This document shows positions 1 through 8,753 of a stretch of 64,000 nucleotides of DNA, piece by piece. The translations under genes were made by a program, and so were the position numbers. Numbering within the stretch: the stretch's first letter is position 1; every line of letters starts with the position of its first letter. Origin of the DNA: an uncultured Desulfobulbaceae bacterium (GTDB lineage: Bacteria; Desulfobacterota; Desulfobulbia; Desulfobulbales; BM004); NCBI GenBank assembly GCA_947259115.1, contig CAMYKS010000005.1:126410-190409 (forward strand). Reading direction: 5' to 3'. The notes below the pieces were generated by a model, which was not told the origin of the DNA, made no database searches, and saw only the letters and a list, made by a program, of their open reading frames with translations.

Positions 1-523
1 CATTCTTGTCAATGAGGTCCATATTTCTTTGGGACCGGTCTTTGCCCCAGTTGTGGCCCTGGTATTTCTAACTCCTGTTACCTTCTCCCTCCTGCAATCA
101 AACAGGAAGAAAAAACTGTACGACCTTAAAGAAGAAATTCAATTAATTCAAAACCTTCCATGGCAACAGTTCAAGGCGTTGGTGGCAGAGGCTTACAAAC
201 AAACCGGTTATATAATCATGGAAGACAGCTCATTTTCAGCTGATCCGAATATTGATCTTGTTATACGCAAAAGCGCCAACCTCTATCTCGTGCAATGCAG
301 GTACTGGCAGAATCGAAAACTGGGCAAAAGGGAAGTCAAAAACATTTGCTCCCTGACGCATGCCAGGCAGGCAAGCGGCGCCTTTCTCCTGACAACCGGT
401 ATTTTTACAAACGATGCCCGGCATTATGCTGCAGGTAGACCAATCAGTCTGGTCGACGGTATAGAGCTCGTTGAGCTGCTGAGTAAAGTTCACGGCAACT
501 CTGCGGCTGAAACAATACAGTAA
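1..523 (+). CDS. Mrr-like restriction endonuclease domain protein, membrane anchored (5' end outside window)
   Basis: The frame is open to the first base of the window, so the true start lies upstream; a TTG at 29 is only an internal option. The visible product begins with a hydrophobic stretch (about 20 residues), a basic QSNRKKK turn, then a soluble domain. That domain has the pattern of the Mrr/type IV restriction nuclease fold: a helix with WQQFKALVAEAYKQTGY, an acidic residue in NIDLVIRK, then LVQCRYWQ (the usual QxK position reads QCR), and ending with LVDGIELVELL, the typical end of this domain. Membrane-anchored Mrr-like proteins are common and their role is mostly unknown; DNA cleavage is inferred from fold only. 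The odd QCR in place of QxK may weaken catalysis. Confidence 0.7.
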   Translation, partial: ILVNEVHISLGPVFAPVVALVFLTPVTFSLLQSNRKKKLYDLKEEIQLIQNLPWQQFKALVAEAYKQTGYIIMEDSSFSADPNIDLVIRKSANLYLVQCRYWQNRKLGKREVKNICSLTHARQASGAFLLTTGIFTNDARHYAAGRPISLVDGIELVELLSKVHGNSAAETIQ

Positions 524-1107
524 ATACCGTCAGAGTCGCAGTATCTTATTTTTATATCACTATAAGTCTCCAATCTCCTATTCTTGTTCTTACTCATTTA
601 TAATTTCCAAGTCATAAAGCTCATCTGCCTTAGATAATGAGAAAGTATATTTTGCTCAGCTGAATTTTACCATAGTGCTTGATATACAAGGCAATATCCA
701 CCAATTTCATTTAGCAAAAAGGTAAGAGAGAAACTGTACCGGGAAGGATTTTCCGTATAGTCTATTATGATGCGAACGTCTTATTAAAGGCTGGCAAAAT
801 TACACTCAGGTCTTCATGCGGTCAGATGAATACAGGGAGTCTGGGACAGTGACTCCATTAATGCCAGTGTCAAAACATATGCAGGGAGTCCGGTTGAAAG
901 CATTTCAAAGTATTATTTACAAATTTCTGAATTTTTTTTGTCCGTTACGGTTTTTTCCTGTTGCCTACTTCAAAATATATGCTATATAAAGTATATCCTA
1001 ATGAAACCCTAACTACATGTTGTATGATGAAGCCTGATTGTACAATCGTTTTACAGAATGCAAAAAAGTATGAGTGCAATAAAGCAGGCCTGAACCTTTA
1101 ACGTACC
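524..1107. other. Gene-free stretch
   Basis: AT-rich sequence between the Mrr-like gene and the HD-GYP gene. I see no convincing open frame on either strand, no strong terminator and no repeat with a partner elsewhere. A stop codon (1099-1101) lies in frame just before the HD-GYP start, so no hidden N-terminal sensor domain is encoded here in that frame. Confidence 0.5.
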
Positions 1108-1695
1108 ATGGGAATACTCTTCGCACTGGCAAAAGCACTGGAAGCAAGGGACGACGATACCGCCAGTCATTCTTTAAATGTTACAAAATATGCGATGTTA
1201 TTAGGCCGCCAACTTGGCCTTGATGAAGATGAGATGCGTATCCTGGGACAGGGTGCCATGCTGCATGACCTAGGTAAAATCGGCATCCCGGATGAAATCC
1301 TGAAAAAACCGGGCAACCTGGATGACGTTGAATTTGAACGCATAAAGGAGCATCCGAAACTCACATCAGAGATATTAGCCCCACTGGAAACATCGAATTA
1401 CTACTCATCAATTGCCCGGTCACACCACGAGCGCTGGGATGGCAACGGTTATCCGGATGGCCTTAACGGAGAAGACATCCCCCTCCTGGCTCGCATCGTT
1501 GCCGTAGCAGACGCTTGGGACGCCATGACCAGCAACAGGGTCTACCGTCCCGGCATGAGTGAACAAATTGCCCTGGCGACCCTGGAAAGGGAAAAGGACT
1601 GGGGTCAGTGGGATCCTTACCTGATAGAGGAATTCATCAAGATCATCCGCAAGGAAAACGGTTGCGGATACAGTGTCTTTGAAAAAACCGGCTGA
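1108..1695 (+). CDS. Stand-alone HD-GYP domain protein (probable cyclic-di-GMP phosphodiesterase)
   Basis: The product, 195 residues, is almost only an HD-GYP domain. Visible motifs are TASHSLNV (first metal-ligand His), LHDLGKIGIPDEIL (the HD pair), EHPKLTSEIL, and HHERWDGNGYPDGL, which holds the HH and GYP signatures; AVADAWDAMTSNRVYR closes the domain. Members break down cyclic di-GMP in the cytoplasm. Most relatives carry a receiver, PAS or GAF domain in front; here a stop codon lies three codons upstream of the ATG and no ribosome-binding site is obvious. The gene may therefore be a trimmed remnant of a larger regulator or a true single-domain enzyme. Family call is firm; activity is inferred. 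Confidence 0.8.
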   Translation: MGILFALAKALEARDDDTASHSLNVTKYAMLLGRQLGLDEDEMRILGQGAMLHDLGKIGIPDEILKKPGNLDDVEFERIKEHPKLTSEILAPLETSNYYSSIARSHHERWDGNGYPDGLNGEDIPLLARIVAVADAWDAMTSNRVYRPGMSEQIALATLEREKDWGQWDPYLIEEFIKIIRKENGCGYSVFEKTG

Positions 1696-1850
1696 ATGCT
1701 TGCCGGACCTCCACCCCTTCTCCTAACACAAGCGCTTTACAAAAAATGAACTACCCCATGGCAAACCGCGAGGTATCAAAAATTTCCACATGCACTTTAC
1801 TTACAGCAAGCTACGGGGAATTATGCCCATAGAAAGATCAAAATCCTGAT

Positions 1851-2198
1851 TTATGTGTCAGAGGAAGGCTCCCCGGCCTGTTTCTGTTTTTTGGGGCCAG
1901 GCTCTTTCCGCACCCCGCCAAGCATGTGTCCGATGGCCAGCAGAGGATGATGCCGTATCATACGAGGCCCCGAATACCGCATGACCTCCCGGACCTTTTC
2001 CCGCATTTTAGGCTTATAACAATGAATAGGACAATTACCGCAGGTTGTCTTGTTTTCCTGGAAGGGGCAGTTTTTTAGCCGGAATCGTGAGTATTCTAGA
2101 AGTTCCCGGCATTCCCGGCACAGTTTCTCATTAACATGGCAATGATCCCTGCAGTAAATAGCAATCATATACTCAACGGTCTTTAGCTCCCGTTTCAT
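1851..2198 (-). CDS. ygbA: YgbA-type nitrous oxide-stimulated promoter family protein
   Basis: Matches the YgbA_NO family. It is rich in cysteine: CRDHCH, LCRECRELLEYSRFRL, CPFQENKTTCGNCPIHCY, followed by the diagnostic MREKVREVMRYSGPRM and a HHPLLAIGHML tail. The clustered Cys/His residues suggest metal or Fe-S binding. Homologs are induced by nitric oxide through NsrR in enterobacteria and have a role in recovery from nitrosative stress; the exact reaction is not something I can see. The frame stays open to a GTG at 2249, but the ATG at 2198 gives the usual family length, so I chose it; neither has a clear Shine-Dalgarno. It follows the gene ending at 2251 on the same strand and is probably cotranscribed with it. 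Confidence 0.78.
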   Translation of the reverse strand: MKRELKTVEYMIAIYCRDHCHVNEKLCRECRELLEYSRFRLKNCPFQENKTTCGNCPIHCYKPKMREKVREVMRYSGPRMIRHHPLLAIGHMLGGVRKEPGPKKQKQAGEPSSDT

Positions 2199-2250
2199 CC
2201 GGGGATGCACTTTAGACACAGGGAATTTCCATGCTTTAGCCCCAAACACC

Positions 2251-2958
2251 CTATTGAGGAATCGTTTTGGCCGGATATATCAGGACCAGCTGTCCGACTT
2301 CTTCCGGTTTGACACCCAGATTGTAGGCAATCTCACTCCAGCTTCTGCCATGTATTTTATGTTGCTCCAAAAGGATTTCCGGCTTCTTTCCGCCAGCTGC
2401 GGCCAGGAGCAAGAGCAGTGTTATTTCCTTTTCATCCAGGCCCGACATTTTTAATTTTCTTATTTCTTCCCCAGAGACCTGGAAGAATTCGGCGATCACC
2501 TCATTGACTACCCTGCCACCGGCTTCATCGATTGGCATTCCCGCTCGAATGGCTTGCAAAATTGTATCTTTTTTGATGGATTTATTTTGAGACAGGCCGG
2601 AAATAATTTCTGCCCACGTCTTATTTTCGTTTCGCAAACCAAGGAACTTCCGCATGTTAATCTTTGTTATTTTGCCAACTTTTAAACTGACCAATAATTC
2701 ATCCTGGGGCACCCCCTCACTCATCTTGATCATGACAATCTGCCGTTTGGGAATATTATAAAACTTTGACAACAAGCTGTTGAAGCTAGCAACCAGGATA
2801 TATTCGTCTGTTGCATGCTTGTCGGCGGGGTTATAACTGCGCTCCTTAAAGCAGTGACACGCGAGAGAACTTTCCGCAAACGCAAACAGGGCCGATCCCA
2901 AAGAGAAGAGAATAAGGGTTATTAAAAACAGGAAGGTTTTCCGTTGCAGCAGGCTCAT
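2251..2958 (-). CDS. Secreted protein with an internal duplication, function unknown
   Basis: I do not recognise the family. The 235-residue product starts with a clear signal peptide (basic MSLLQRK, hydrophobic core, cleavage near AFAES), so it is exported. A short Cys-His-Cys stretch (ACHCF) follows the cleavage site and might bind metal or heme-like ligands (speculative). The mature part holds two similar helical units: residues about 60-125 and 155-220. Each has an acidic helix, a LLVSLK/ITLLLL-type hydrophobic segment, then a W(A/S)EI motif (KTWAEIISGL and RSWSEIAYNL). The spacing suggests a domain duplication. It lies upstream of and in the same direction as the YgbA-family gene, so a shared transcript is likely. 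Confidence 0.6.
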   Translation of the reverse strand: MSLLQRKTFLFLITLILFSLGSALFAFAESSLACHCFKERSYNPADKHATDEYILVASFNSLLSKFYNIPKRQIVMIKMSEGVPQDELLVSLKVGKITKINMRKFLGLRNENKTWAEIISGLSQNKSIKKDTILQAIRAGMPIDEAGGRVVNEVIAEFFQVSGEEIRKLKMSGLDEKEITLLLLLAAAGGKKPEILLEQHKIHGRSWSEIAYNLGVKPEEVGQLVLIYPAKTIPQ

Positions 2959-3051
2959 GATATGCCGCCCTTTATCCAGTAACTTGGATTTTTCATAACC
3001 TCTTTATTTTAAAACATTTTCAAAACAGATCAAGTTTATCCTGTCGATGCA

Positions 3052-3606
3052 TCAAAGAAAATCGCTTGGATTGCACAGGGTAACACCGTGGGCCTTATGT
3101 ATGGTCTCCCAGTCAAGGTCGGCAATGTCTGCCTCTTGGGCCCGGATAACTGAAAGATGCAGATGCGGTCGGATATCCATGTGTTCCGTGGGGCTGATAG
3201 TTGCGATTGGCTCGCCTTCTTTTATCCTGCTTTTGACCTGTAATGTTTTTTGAGGAACGGTATGGGCATATATGGAGTAAAGCCTTTGCCCCGTATTCAG
3301 AAAATCATGGGCCAGCAGAATTGACCTCCCCAGCAAGTCTTCAAAGATATTAACAACTGTGCCATCAAACATGCCCGGGACAAGGTTTTTTTCTGTTAGG
3401 TACATAACCTGCCCGACCCTGTTTTCAAAGCAGCAGATATCCAAGCCTTCGTGTGGTGTAGGCCTGCTGCCTGCTGACTGCCACCACTTTCTTTCAGCTG
3501 CGAACTCCATACCCGCCTTGAAGGTCCAGCGGACAAAGCCGAGCTCATCAAGTCGGTTAAGCCTGACGAACGCCTGGGTAAATGATGATTTTAAATAATT
3601 GTTCAT
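3052..3606 (-). CDS. M23/LytM-like metallopeptidase-fold protein without signal peptide
   Basis: The product (185 residues from the ATG at 3606; a GTG at 3612 is an alternative) shows the zinc ligands of the M23 peptidase fold: HEGLD at residues 52-56 (HxxxD), YAHT in the middle, and PHLHLS near the C-terminus (HxH). A KEGEPIA-like segment fits the conserved beta-hairpin of this domain. M23 enzymes usually cut peptidoglycan peptide links, and most are exported; this one has no signal peptide or membrane segment, which is unusual. It may be cytoplasmic or leave the cell another way, or have a non-peptidoglycan substrate. Neighbours give no clue. Confidence 0.65.
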   Translation of the reverse strand: MNNYLKSSFTQAFVRLNRLDELGFVRWTFKAGMEFAAERKWWQSAGSRPTPHEGLDICCFENRVGQVMYLTEKNLVPGMFDGTVVNIFEDLLGRSILLAHDFLNTGQRLYSIYAHTVPQKTLQVKSRIKEGEPIATISPTEHMDIRPHLHLSVIRAQEADIADLDWETIHKAHGVTLCNPSDFL

Positions 3607-3832
3607 TGGCACTGACAGAGAAGTATTAATTCACCGCAAAGTTGGGCTCTTAAGGCTTCCTCCAGGTAACAACTATACAGCAAAACAGATCTGTCTCATA
3701 GCGCAGATGAAATAATACAAAGAGAATTTTTTTTACATGAATACTGAGAAAAGAAGGGAAAATTTAGGTCAATGAGATATTGTGCTAATTATACACTGAA
3801 ATTTGCAGGTAAAATCGATTGAGGAAATGGTT

Positions 3833-4300
3833 ATGAGTGACATTATCCGGGAAATAATTGAAACTTCTGCTGACAAGATCAGTATATTTCGCCTGTTGGA
3901 CAATGAAGAAAGAAAAAAGATCGGAGAATGCTTCGAACTTGTCCGGTACCCGGCCGGAACTGTTTGTGTGCAGGAGGGGGCAAAGATCAACTACATCGGC
4001 ATTATCGCTTCCGGCAGGATGAGGTTTGAACGCCATAACCGGATCACCGATAAACCGAACCTGCTGGCTGTACTTGAAAAAGGTTCCCACGTCGGCGATT
4101 TTTCCATGCTGCCCGTAAGAGAATCCCTTGGCCAGGTAAGAACTGTTGAAGATACGGAGCTTCTTATTATCACCCACGACAAACTTGACAGGTTCATGCA
4201 GGAGCACCCGCAAACCGGCATCAAGATCCTCAAGGGAATAAGCACCGTTTTATCCATCCGGCTGAAAAGTGCGATAGACAAAATCATGGTGCTGTCCTGA
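3833..4300 (+). CDS. Single-domain cyclic nucleotide-binding protein
   Basis: The product is one cNMP-binding (CAP N-terminal type) domain with short helical ends and no DNA-binding domain, kinase or channel attached. Signs are the RYPAGTVCVQEG strand-turn, IGIIASGRMRF, and GDFSML in place of the canonical phosphate-binding cassette (normally GExxLL...RAA), so it may not bind a nucleotide. I start it at the ATG at 3833 because GAGG lies 8 bases upstream; the longer frame opens at a TTG at 3803. It probably acts as a small cytoplasmic sensor or as a partner for another protein. It stands alone, converging on the TRIC gene. Confidence 0.7.
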   Translation: MSDIIREIIETSADKISIFRLLDNEERKKIGECFELVRYPAGTVCVQEGAKINYIGIIASGRMRFERHNRITDKPNLLAVLEKGSHVGDFSMLPVRESLGQVRTVEDTELLIITHDKLDRFMQEHPQTGIKILKGISTVLSIRLKSAIDKIMVLS

Positions 4301-4382
4301 CACGTTATGAGGTTAGCCGTGCGTTCCGACGCACAATGGGAATTAGCAATTTAGAGCTCGATACCTGTCAGGCATCTCATAT

Positions 4383-5021
4383 TTATTCCGTTGCATCCAG
4401 ATCGTCCTTAGATTCGAATACCGGCAGGGAAAAACGCCAATGAATTGCTGCAAGCCGGATGGCAAGTGTTGTTATGGCGGACAGGACTAAACAGGGAATA
4501 CCTGGCATACCAAGGCGTAACAATACAACGTAGGCCAGTGAACCGCAGAGAGCTGCAGTGGCATAAATCTCCTTGCGCAGGACCAGCGGCACCTCGGCTG
4601 ACAATACGTCCCGAATCATACCGCCTGCGACTCCGGTCATGACCCCCATTACGATTGCGACGCTGGCGGAATTTGTAATAGCCAGTGCCTTGGCAGTTCC
4701 AATAGCCATAAAGACCGCCAGACCAAAGGCGTCTGAGATAAGCAGCCCGCGCCAGGGAACAGAAATGACCCGAACCGAAATGAACGTCAACAGGGAAAAG
4801 GCAACCGCCACCAGCAGGTAGACATGGTCTTCAATCCAGAACACCGGGCCGGAATCAAGCAGCGTATCACGCAGGGTACCGCCGCCCAAGGCGGTCACCA
4901 TACCCAGAACAATGACCCCAAAAACATCCATGCGTTTCCTGCCCGCAGCAAGAGATCCACTGACTGCAAATACTGCGACCCCGAAAAGGTCCAGCCCATA
5001 TATGATTTGCTCCGGGTTCAC
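4383..5021 (-). CDS. TRIC-family (UPF0126/YicG) membrane channel protein
   Basis: Two copies of the TRIC repeat are visible: each has about three membrane helices and a Gly-rich GGGTLRD or AGGMIRD motif (here ALGGGTLRDTLL and VAGGMIRDVLS). Prokaryotic members form trimeric potassium-permeable channels in the inner membrane; some are noted as YicG-like proteins of unknown role. I place the start at a GTG at 5021 with GAGGG 9 bases upstream, which gives 212 residues, the family length. The frame continues to 5168, but those extra residues are polar and not typical of the family. Divergent from the propeller pseudogene. Confidence 0.82.
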   Translation of the reverse strand: MNPEQIIYGLDLFGVAVFAVSGSLAAGRKRMDVFGVIVLGMVTALGGGTLRDTLLDSGPVFWIEDHVYLLVAVAFSLLTFISVRVISVPWRGLLISDAFGLAVFMAIGTAKALAITNSASVAIVMGVMTGVAGGMIRDVLSAEVPLVLRKEIYATAALCGSLAYVVLLRLGMPGIPCLVLSAITTLAIRLAAIHWRFSLPVFESKDDLDATE

Positions 5022-5290
5022 TCCATTCTGCCCTCGTTGAAAGCGCAATTTTGAATATTTTTTCACAGTATACTGAAAGTTCCTGTTGTCTGCCACTATC
5101 ACAAAATAAGGGCTGCTAGCCATTTGGATTACCCCCCTGCAACTTCTTTGGTGGATTCTTCCATTCACATTAGAACAAGTTGCCTGAATCCTTCACTGTT
5201 CAATTTGTTAAACAATTACCCAGTATGTCCAAATGCTCCGCACTGGATTGACTTTGTTAAAAATCATCCTTACCAATTTAAATATAGAAA

Positions 5291-5305
5291 TGAGAATGAG
5301 TCTCA
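5291..5305. promoter_or_regulatory. Short inverted repeat in divergent intergenic region
   Basis: TGAGA-ATGAG-TCTCA lies between the TRIC gene and the propeller gene. It could be an operator for the divergent promoters and loosely recalls a Fur-type site. This is only one short palindrome, so support is weak. Confidence 0.25.
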
Positions 5306-5438
5306 GCCATTAAGATGCTGGCCCATCAGCCGGAATTACTAATGATTTTGCGGCTTACAGGGTCGGCAGCAGCAAAGGATCACCTCTGTTTAAATGACAG
5401 ATCTGCGTTCTTTAGATTTTCAGAGGAGGTGGCACATT

Positions 5439-6590
5439 ATGAAATGGTTTTCTTTTCTACTTTTTATATTTGGTATTACATTAAGCGTGATTCCTTCTGT
5501 ACCGCACGCGGAAATTCTGGCCATGCTGAATTACGAGTCCAAGCCCCAGCAGATCATGCGCCGCGAAGGAATTGCAATCATTGACGTGGACCCGGCGTCT
5601 GAAAATTTCGGTAACATCCTTTTGGACATTCCCCTGCCCCCTGACCTTGTCAATCATCACATCTTCTACAACAAAGACGCGTCCAAAGCATACATAACTG
5701 CATTGGGGCAAAGTGACCTGCGCGTAATGGACATGACAAGGTACCCCTATCGCATTAAAAAAAACGGCGTGCCTGAATGCCAGGTTGGTGAAGATATTAT
5801 TTTTTCGGATGACAACAGGACATGATATCTCACATGTATGAAATCAAGCAAGGTCATTGTCGGGAATGCGGTCACAGATCAGCCGGTCAAGTCAATTTCA
5901 CCAACCAAACTCTATCCGCATGGGATTGCGATCAATGAAGATATTGACCGTATGCTTATCACCAGCACCGTCAGTGCCTTAGATCTTGACGACCGGGGTG
6001 AGACTGTAACCGTTCTTGAACTCAGTACCGGAAAAGAATTATCCAGTCACAAACTCTCCAAGAAACCGTCACCGTCAGGAGTTGCCCCTGTTCAGGTCCT
6101 TTTTGTTCCAGGTGCCAAACCACCGACTGTATATGTCACCAACATGTTCGGCGGCACAATATGGGCCGGAACCTGGGATGCAGCAAAAAAAGACTTTAAC
6201 TTTGTTGAGGCCTTTGATTTCAACCCTCTTGGCAGCGGCGTACCACTGGAAATGTACTTCAATGAAGAAGGCGACCGGTTGTATGTAACAACAGCCAGTC
6301 CCGGACAATTCCATATCTTCGATATCAGCAACAGTTTACTGAACCCGGAACTGGTGAAAACATTGGCGGTGGGCAACGGTGCCCACCATGTGGCCTTTTC
6401 GCCAGATGGACGTTTGGCCTTTGTACAAAATAATCTGTTAGGCCTGCCCGGTATGGACGACGGTTCCGTGACCGTCATTGATGTTGAACGACAGGAAGTC
6501 ATTAAAAGTATGGATACCCTGAAAAACCAGGGGTACAACCCTAACTCAATTGTCCTGCTGCCTGAGTGGCATCATGATGCCGGACATTAA
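5439..6590 (+). pseudogene. Secreted beta-propeller (YncE/YVTN-like) protein interrupted by an in-frame TGA
   Basis: A good ribosome-binding site (AGAGGAGGT at about 5421-5430) precedes the ATG at 5439. The product starts with a signal peptide (MKWFSFLLF..., cleavage near PHAE) and continues as a YVTN/YncE-like seven-bladed propeller with repeats such as IIDVDPASENFG, HGIAINED, GAHHVAFSPDGRLAFVQN and VTVIDVERQEV. The frame is broken by a TGA at 5823-5825, and coding resumes at once in the same frame (YLTC, then an ATG at 5838) up to 6590. Position and context (RT-stop-YLTC) suggest a Trp codon changed to TGA. I see no SECIS-like hairpin after it. The second half has no export signal, so the gene is most likely inactive or newly mutated; a sequencing error is possible. 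A strong terminator follows. Confidence 0.75.
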
Positions 6591-6606
6591 CCACTCATCT
6601 ACAAAT

Positions 6607-6648
6607 ACGCCTCAGCATGTGTAGTTATGCTGGGGCGTGATATTTTTT
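6607..6648 (+). terminator. Rho-independent terminator after the propeller gene
   Basis: A 12-bp stem (ACGCCTCAGCAT pairing with ATGCTGGGGCGT, one G-T pair) with an 8-base loop is followed by a T-rich run at 6642-6648. Confidence 0.8.
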
Positions 6649-6747
6649 ATCCTGCTTCCGTCTGAGTCCATTAACGCTGGCCTGGACCAGGTAAGCGACA
6701 AAAAGGAGACTCCGGAGGATCAGGTCACTGATCAATAAAAAGGATCA

Positions 6748-8529
6748 TTACCCTTTATCAACCTCTGAAAACCCCCAATAGGGGTAATCCAGGCGGTACC
6801 TGGCAATCAGACCGGGGCTGTGTTCACGGCTGGCCACGAGCCACAGGGAATTAATGCGCTCGGTTCCGGCCTTGATGTCAACAGCCTCCCATTCAGGCAG
6901 AAAAACCATGGCATTATCCGCCGTGTATTCAATATCACCGGAATCCTTAAAAAGCCCCATGTGGGGGACCCCATCGTAGCGCCCGCTTTCCTGGCGCGTC
7001 AACTCAGAGATGATCAGAAAGCCAACATGCAGTTCATCGCGTATTGATTCCAATTCCCGCAGCCAGGCATTGATACCGGTCCTGCGCTCGGCAAAATCCT
7101 TGAAGGGCAGCTTGTGCAGACTGTCAATAACAACCACCGTATCCGTTCTGCGCGTTTCATGGCGCAGAAAATCAATATGCCGCCGCATTATTTCCGGGGT
7201 TATCCGGCGGTCATTGACTACTCTGAAAAACTGCAGCATGGTTTGCAGGTCTTCCTGGCCGGCCTCAAGACGGTCTTTTTCAACCTTGCTCAACTCTGCT
7301 GATACCACCTTATCAGCCGGGATCCTGCTTAAGCGCGACAGGGTTCTCTGGTAGATCTTCTGGGCACCGTTTTCAAAATCATAATATATGACACCCATTT
7401 TATTTTTAGCTATCTCAGTGCCGAGTTGAATGCCGAGGCATGACTTTCCGGCCTTGGGAGGCCCGCCGATCATGTTGAGGCCATAAATCCCTCCCACTGC
7501 ATCATCAAATTGAGCCATACCGGTACGCAGGGCTTTATAGCTTTCAGACTGCTGGCGCCCGATATTGTCGATAAACACCTCGTATTCATGCTGCGGCGAA
7601 TGGAAAGGAGAAAATGCCTTGGAACCGCTGACCATTTTGGCCATTGCAGTTTTAAAGTTCTCGAGATCTTCTCCGGCAAGCTCGGCAAGGTTGAAGCCGC
7701 GCTTCTCCTGTGAAGGCCACTGCAGCACCCTGACCTTGTAACCAACCTGTTCCGCAAAGGTTCGGGCTGCTTCCACAGACTCCGGAGAGTGGTTCATAAC
7801 CATGAATATGGTCTGTATGTACTCAAACCGCTTGATATCTATTGTGCCTAAATCTGCAGCGCTTGGCACTGCAATACCCGGAAAACCCAGCTCCCGCAGG
7901 CAGAGAAAATTCTTTTCGCCTTCAACGATAAACAGGGCACCATCCTCGCAATGGTCAATGTCATTGATGTTAAAGATCTGCAGCCCGTTAAAACCAAAAG
8001 ACTTGTCACCATGCCAGAAATAATCGCTTTCATCTTCAGGCATGACACACCGCGCCGTGTAGCATTTCCCATTCTGCATTCGATAGGGATAGGTTATATA
8101 GCGGCCGTTATAGCCTACCTGCATTTCCGTAAGGGTATCAGCACTGACGCCGATCTTGGCAAAGTATGTTGTAATATTAGGCGTCAGCTTATCCTGATAT
8201 TTTTTGATATCCGAGTTGATATTGACAGCGGGAAACTTCATGGACTGGACATATGGTTCCCGGTCCGGGTCATGCCCAGGAACAGTACCGGGATCAATAC
8301 CGCTGAGCCTGCCAAAATGGGGGGCAAAACCGCCTGGTACACAGCGGCTCTGGCAGCGGAAATAGCCGGCAAAATAGCTCATGGCTCCCAGGTACACAGT
8401 TATAGAGCCTGCCTCTTCCCGGCCGTTGTCTTTACAAAAAGGGCAAGGGCCTTTCAGCATCGTTCCCTCGATAACACCCTGAGAGAGATGCTCCTGATAA
8501 AAACCTGCCAATCTTTCGTTCAGTTCCAT
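6748..8529 (-). CDS. Twinkle-like primase-helicase (zinc/Toprim plus RecA/DnaB-type ATPase)
   Basis: The 593-residue protein joins a primase-like N-terminus to a RecA-type ATPase. A zinc-finger-like start has CPFC at 29-32 and a second pair RCQSRC further on. A Toprim-like segment follows: FIVEGEKNFLCLRELGFPGIA keeps the catalytic Glu, but the DxD motif is replaced (IFMVMNHSPES), so primase or nuclease activity is doubtful. The C-terminal half has a Walker A (GGPPKAGKS), the YYDFENG segment, a Walker B (VVVIDSLHKL), and LIISELTR, as in DnaB/RadA-type motors. The overall plan resembles phage T7 gp4 and mitochondrial Twinkle. No phage genes lie nearby. It could be a domesticated phage replicase or an accessory repair helicase; role unknown. 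Confidence 0.75.
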   Translation of the reverse strand: MELNERLAGFYQEHLSQGVIEGTMLKGPCPFCKDNGREEAGSITVYLGAMSYFAGYFRCQSRCVPGGFAPHFGRLSGIDPGTVPGHDPDREPYVQSMKFPAVNINSDIKKYQDKLTPNITTYFAKIGVSADTLTEMQVGYNGRYITYPYRMQNGKCYTARCVMPEDESDYFWHGDKSFGFNGLQIFNINDIDHCEDGALFIVEGEKNFLCLRELGFPGIAVPSAADLGTIDIKRFEYIQTIFMVMNHSPESVEAARTFAEQVGYKVRVLQWPSQEKRGFNLAELAGEDLENFKTAMAKMVSGSKAFSPFHSPQHEYEVFIDNIGRQQSESYKALRTGMAQFDDAVGGIYGLNMIGGPPKAGKSCLGIQLGTEIAKNKMGVIYYDFENGAQKIYQRTLSRLSRIPADKVVSAELSKVEKDRLEAGQEDLQTMLQFFRVVNDRRITPEIMRRHIDFLRHETRRTDTVVVIDSLHKLPFKDFAERRTGINAWLRELESIRDELHVGFLIISELTRQESGRYDGVPHMGLFKDSGDIEYTADNAMVFLPEWEAVDIKAGTERINSLWLVASREHSPGLIARYRLDYPYWGFSEVDKG

Positions 8530-8753
8530 GATTCAAACCATACGTGTTTTGATCTTGAAGGGTGTGCTGATAGTAATTAATCGTTTTCGCCCATAGTTCC
8601 ATGGACCCATTCCTAACATTTACCACATTTAAGTAAAGGGGTCTTTAAATTTAAGTGGCTGGAATAACTAAACGACTGTGAATTTTCCTTCACAATCTCC
8701 TTTGTAGAAATGATTTTATTTCACGAAAGTTGTCAGGTCATTATCTGGCTGGC

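Noticed and set aside
5823..5825. Propeller TGA as a selenocysteine codon
   Set aside because: No stem-loop with a G-starting loop within 16-37 nt downstream, and the sequence context fits a Trp codon. Kept as a nonsense change.
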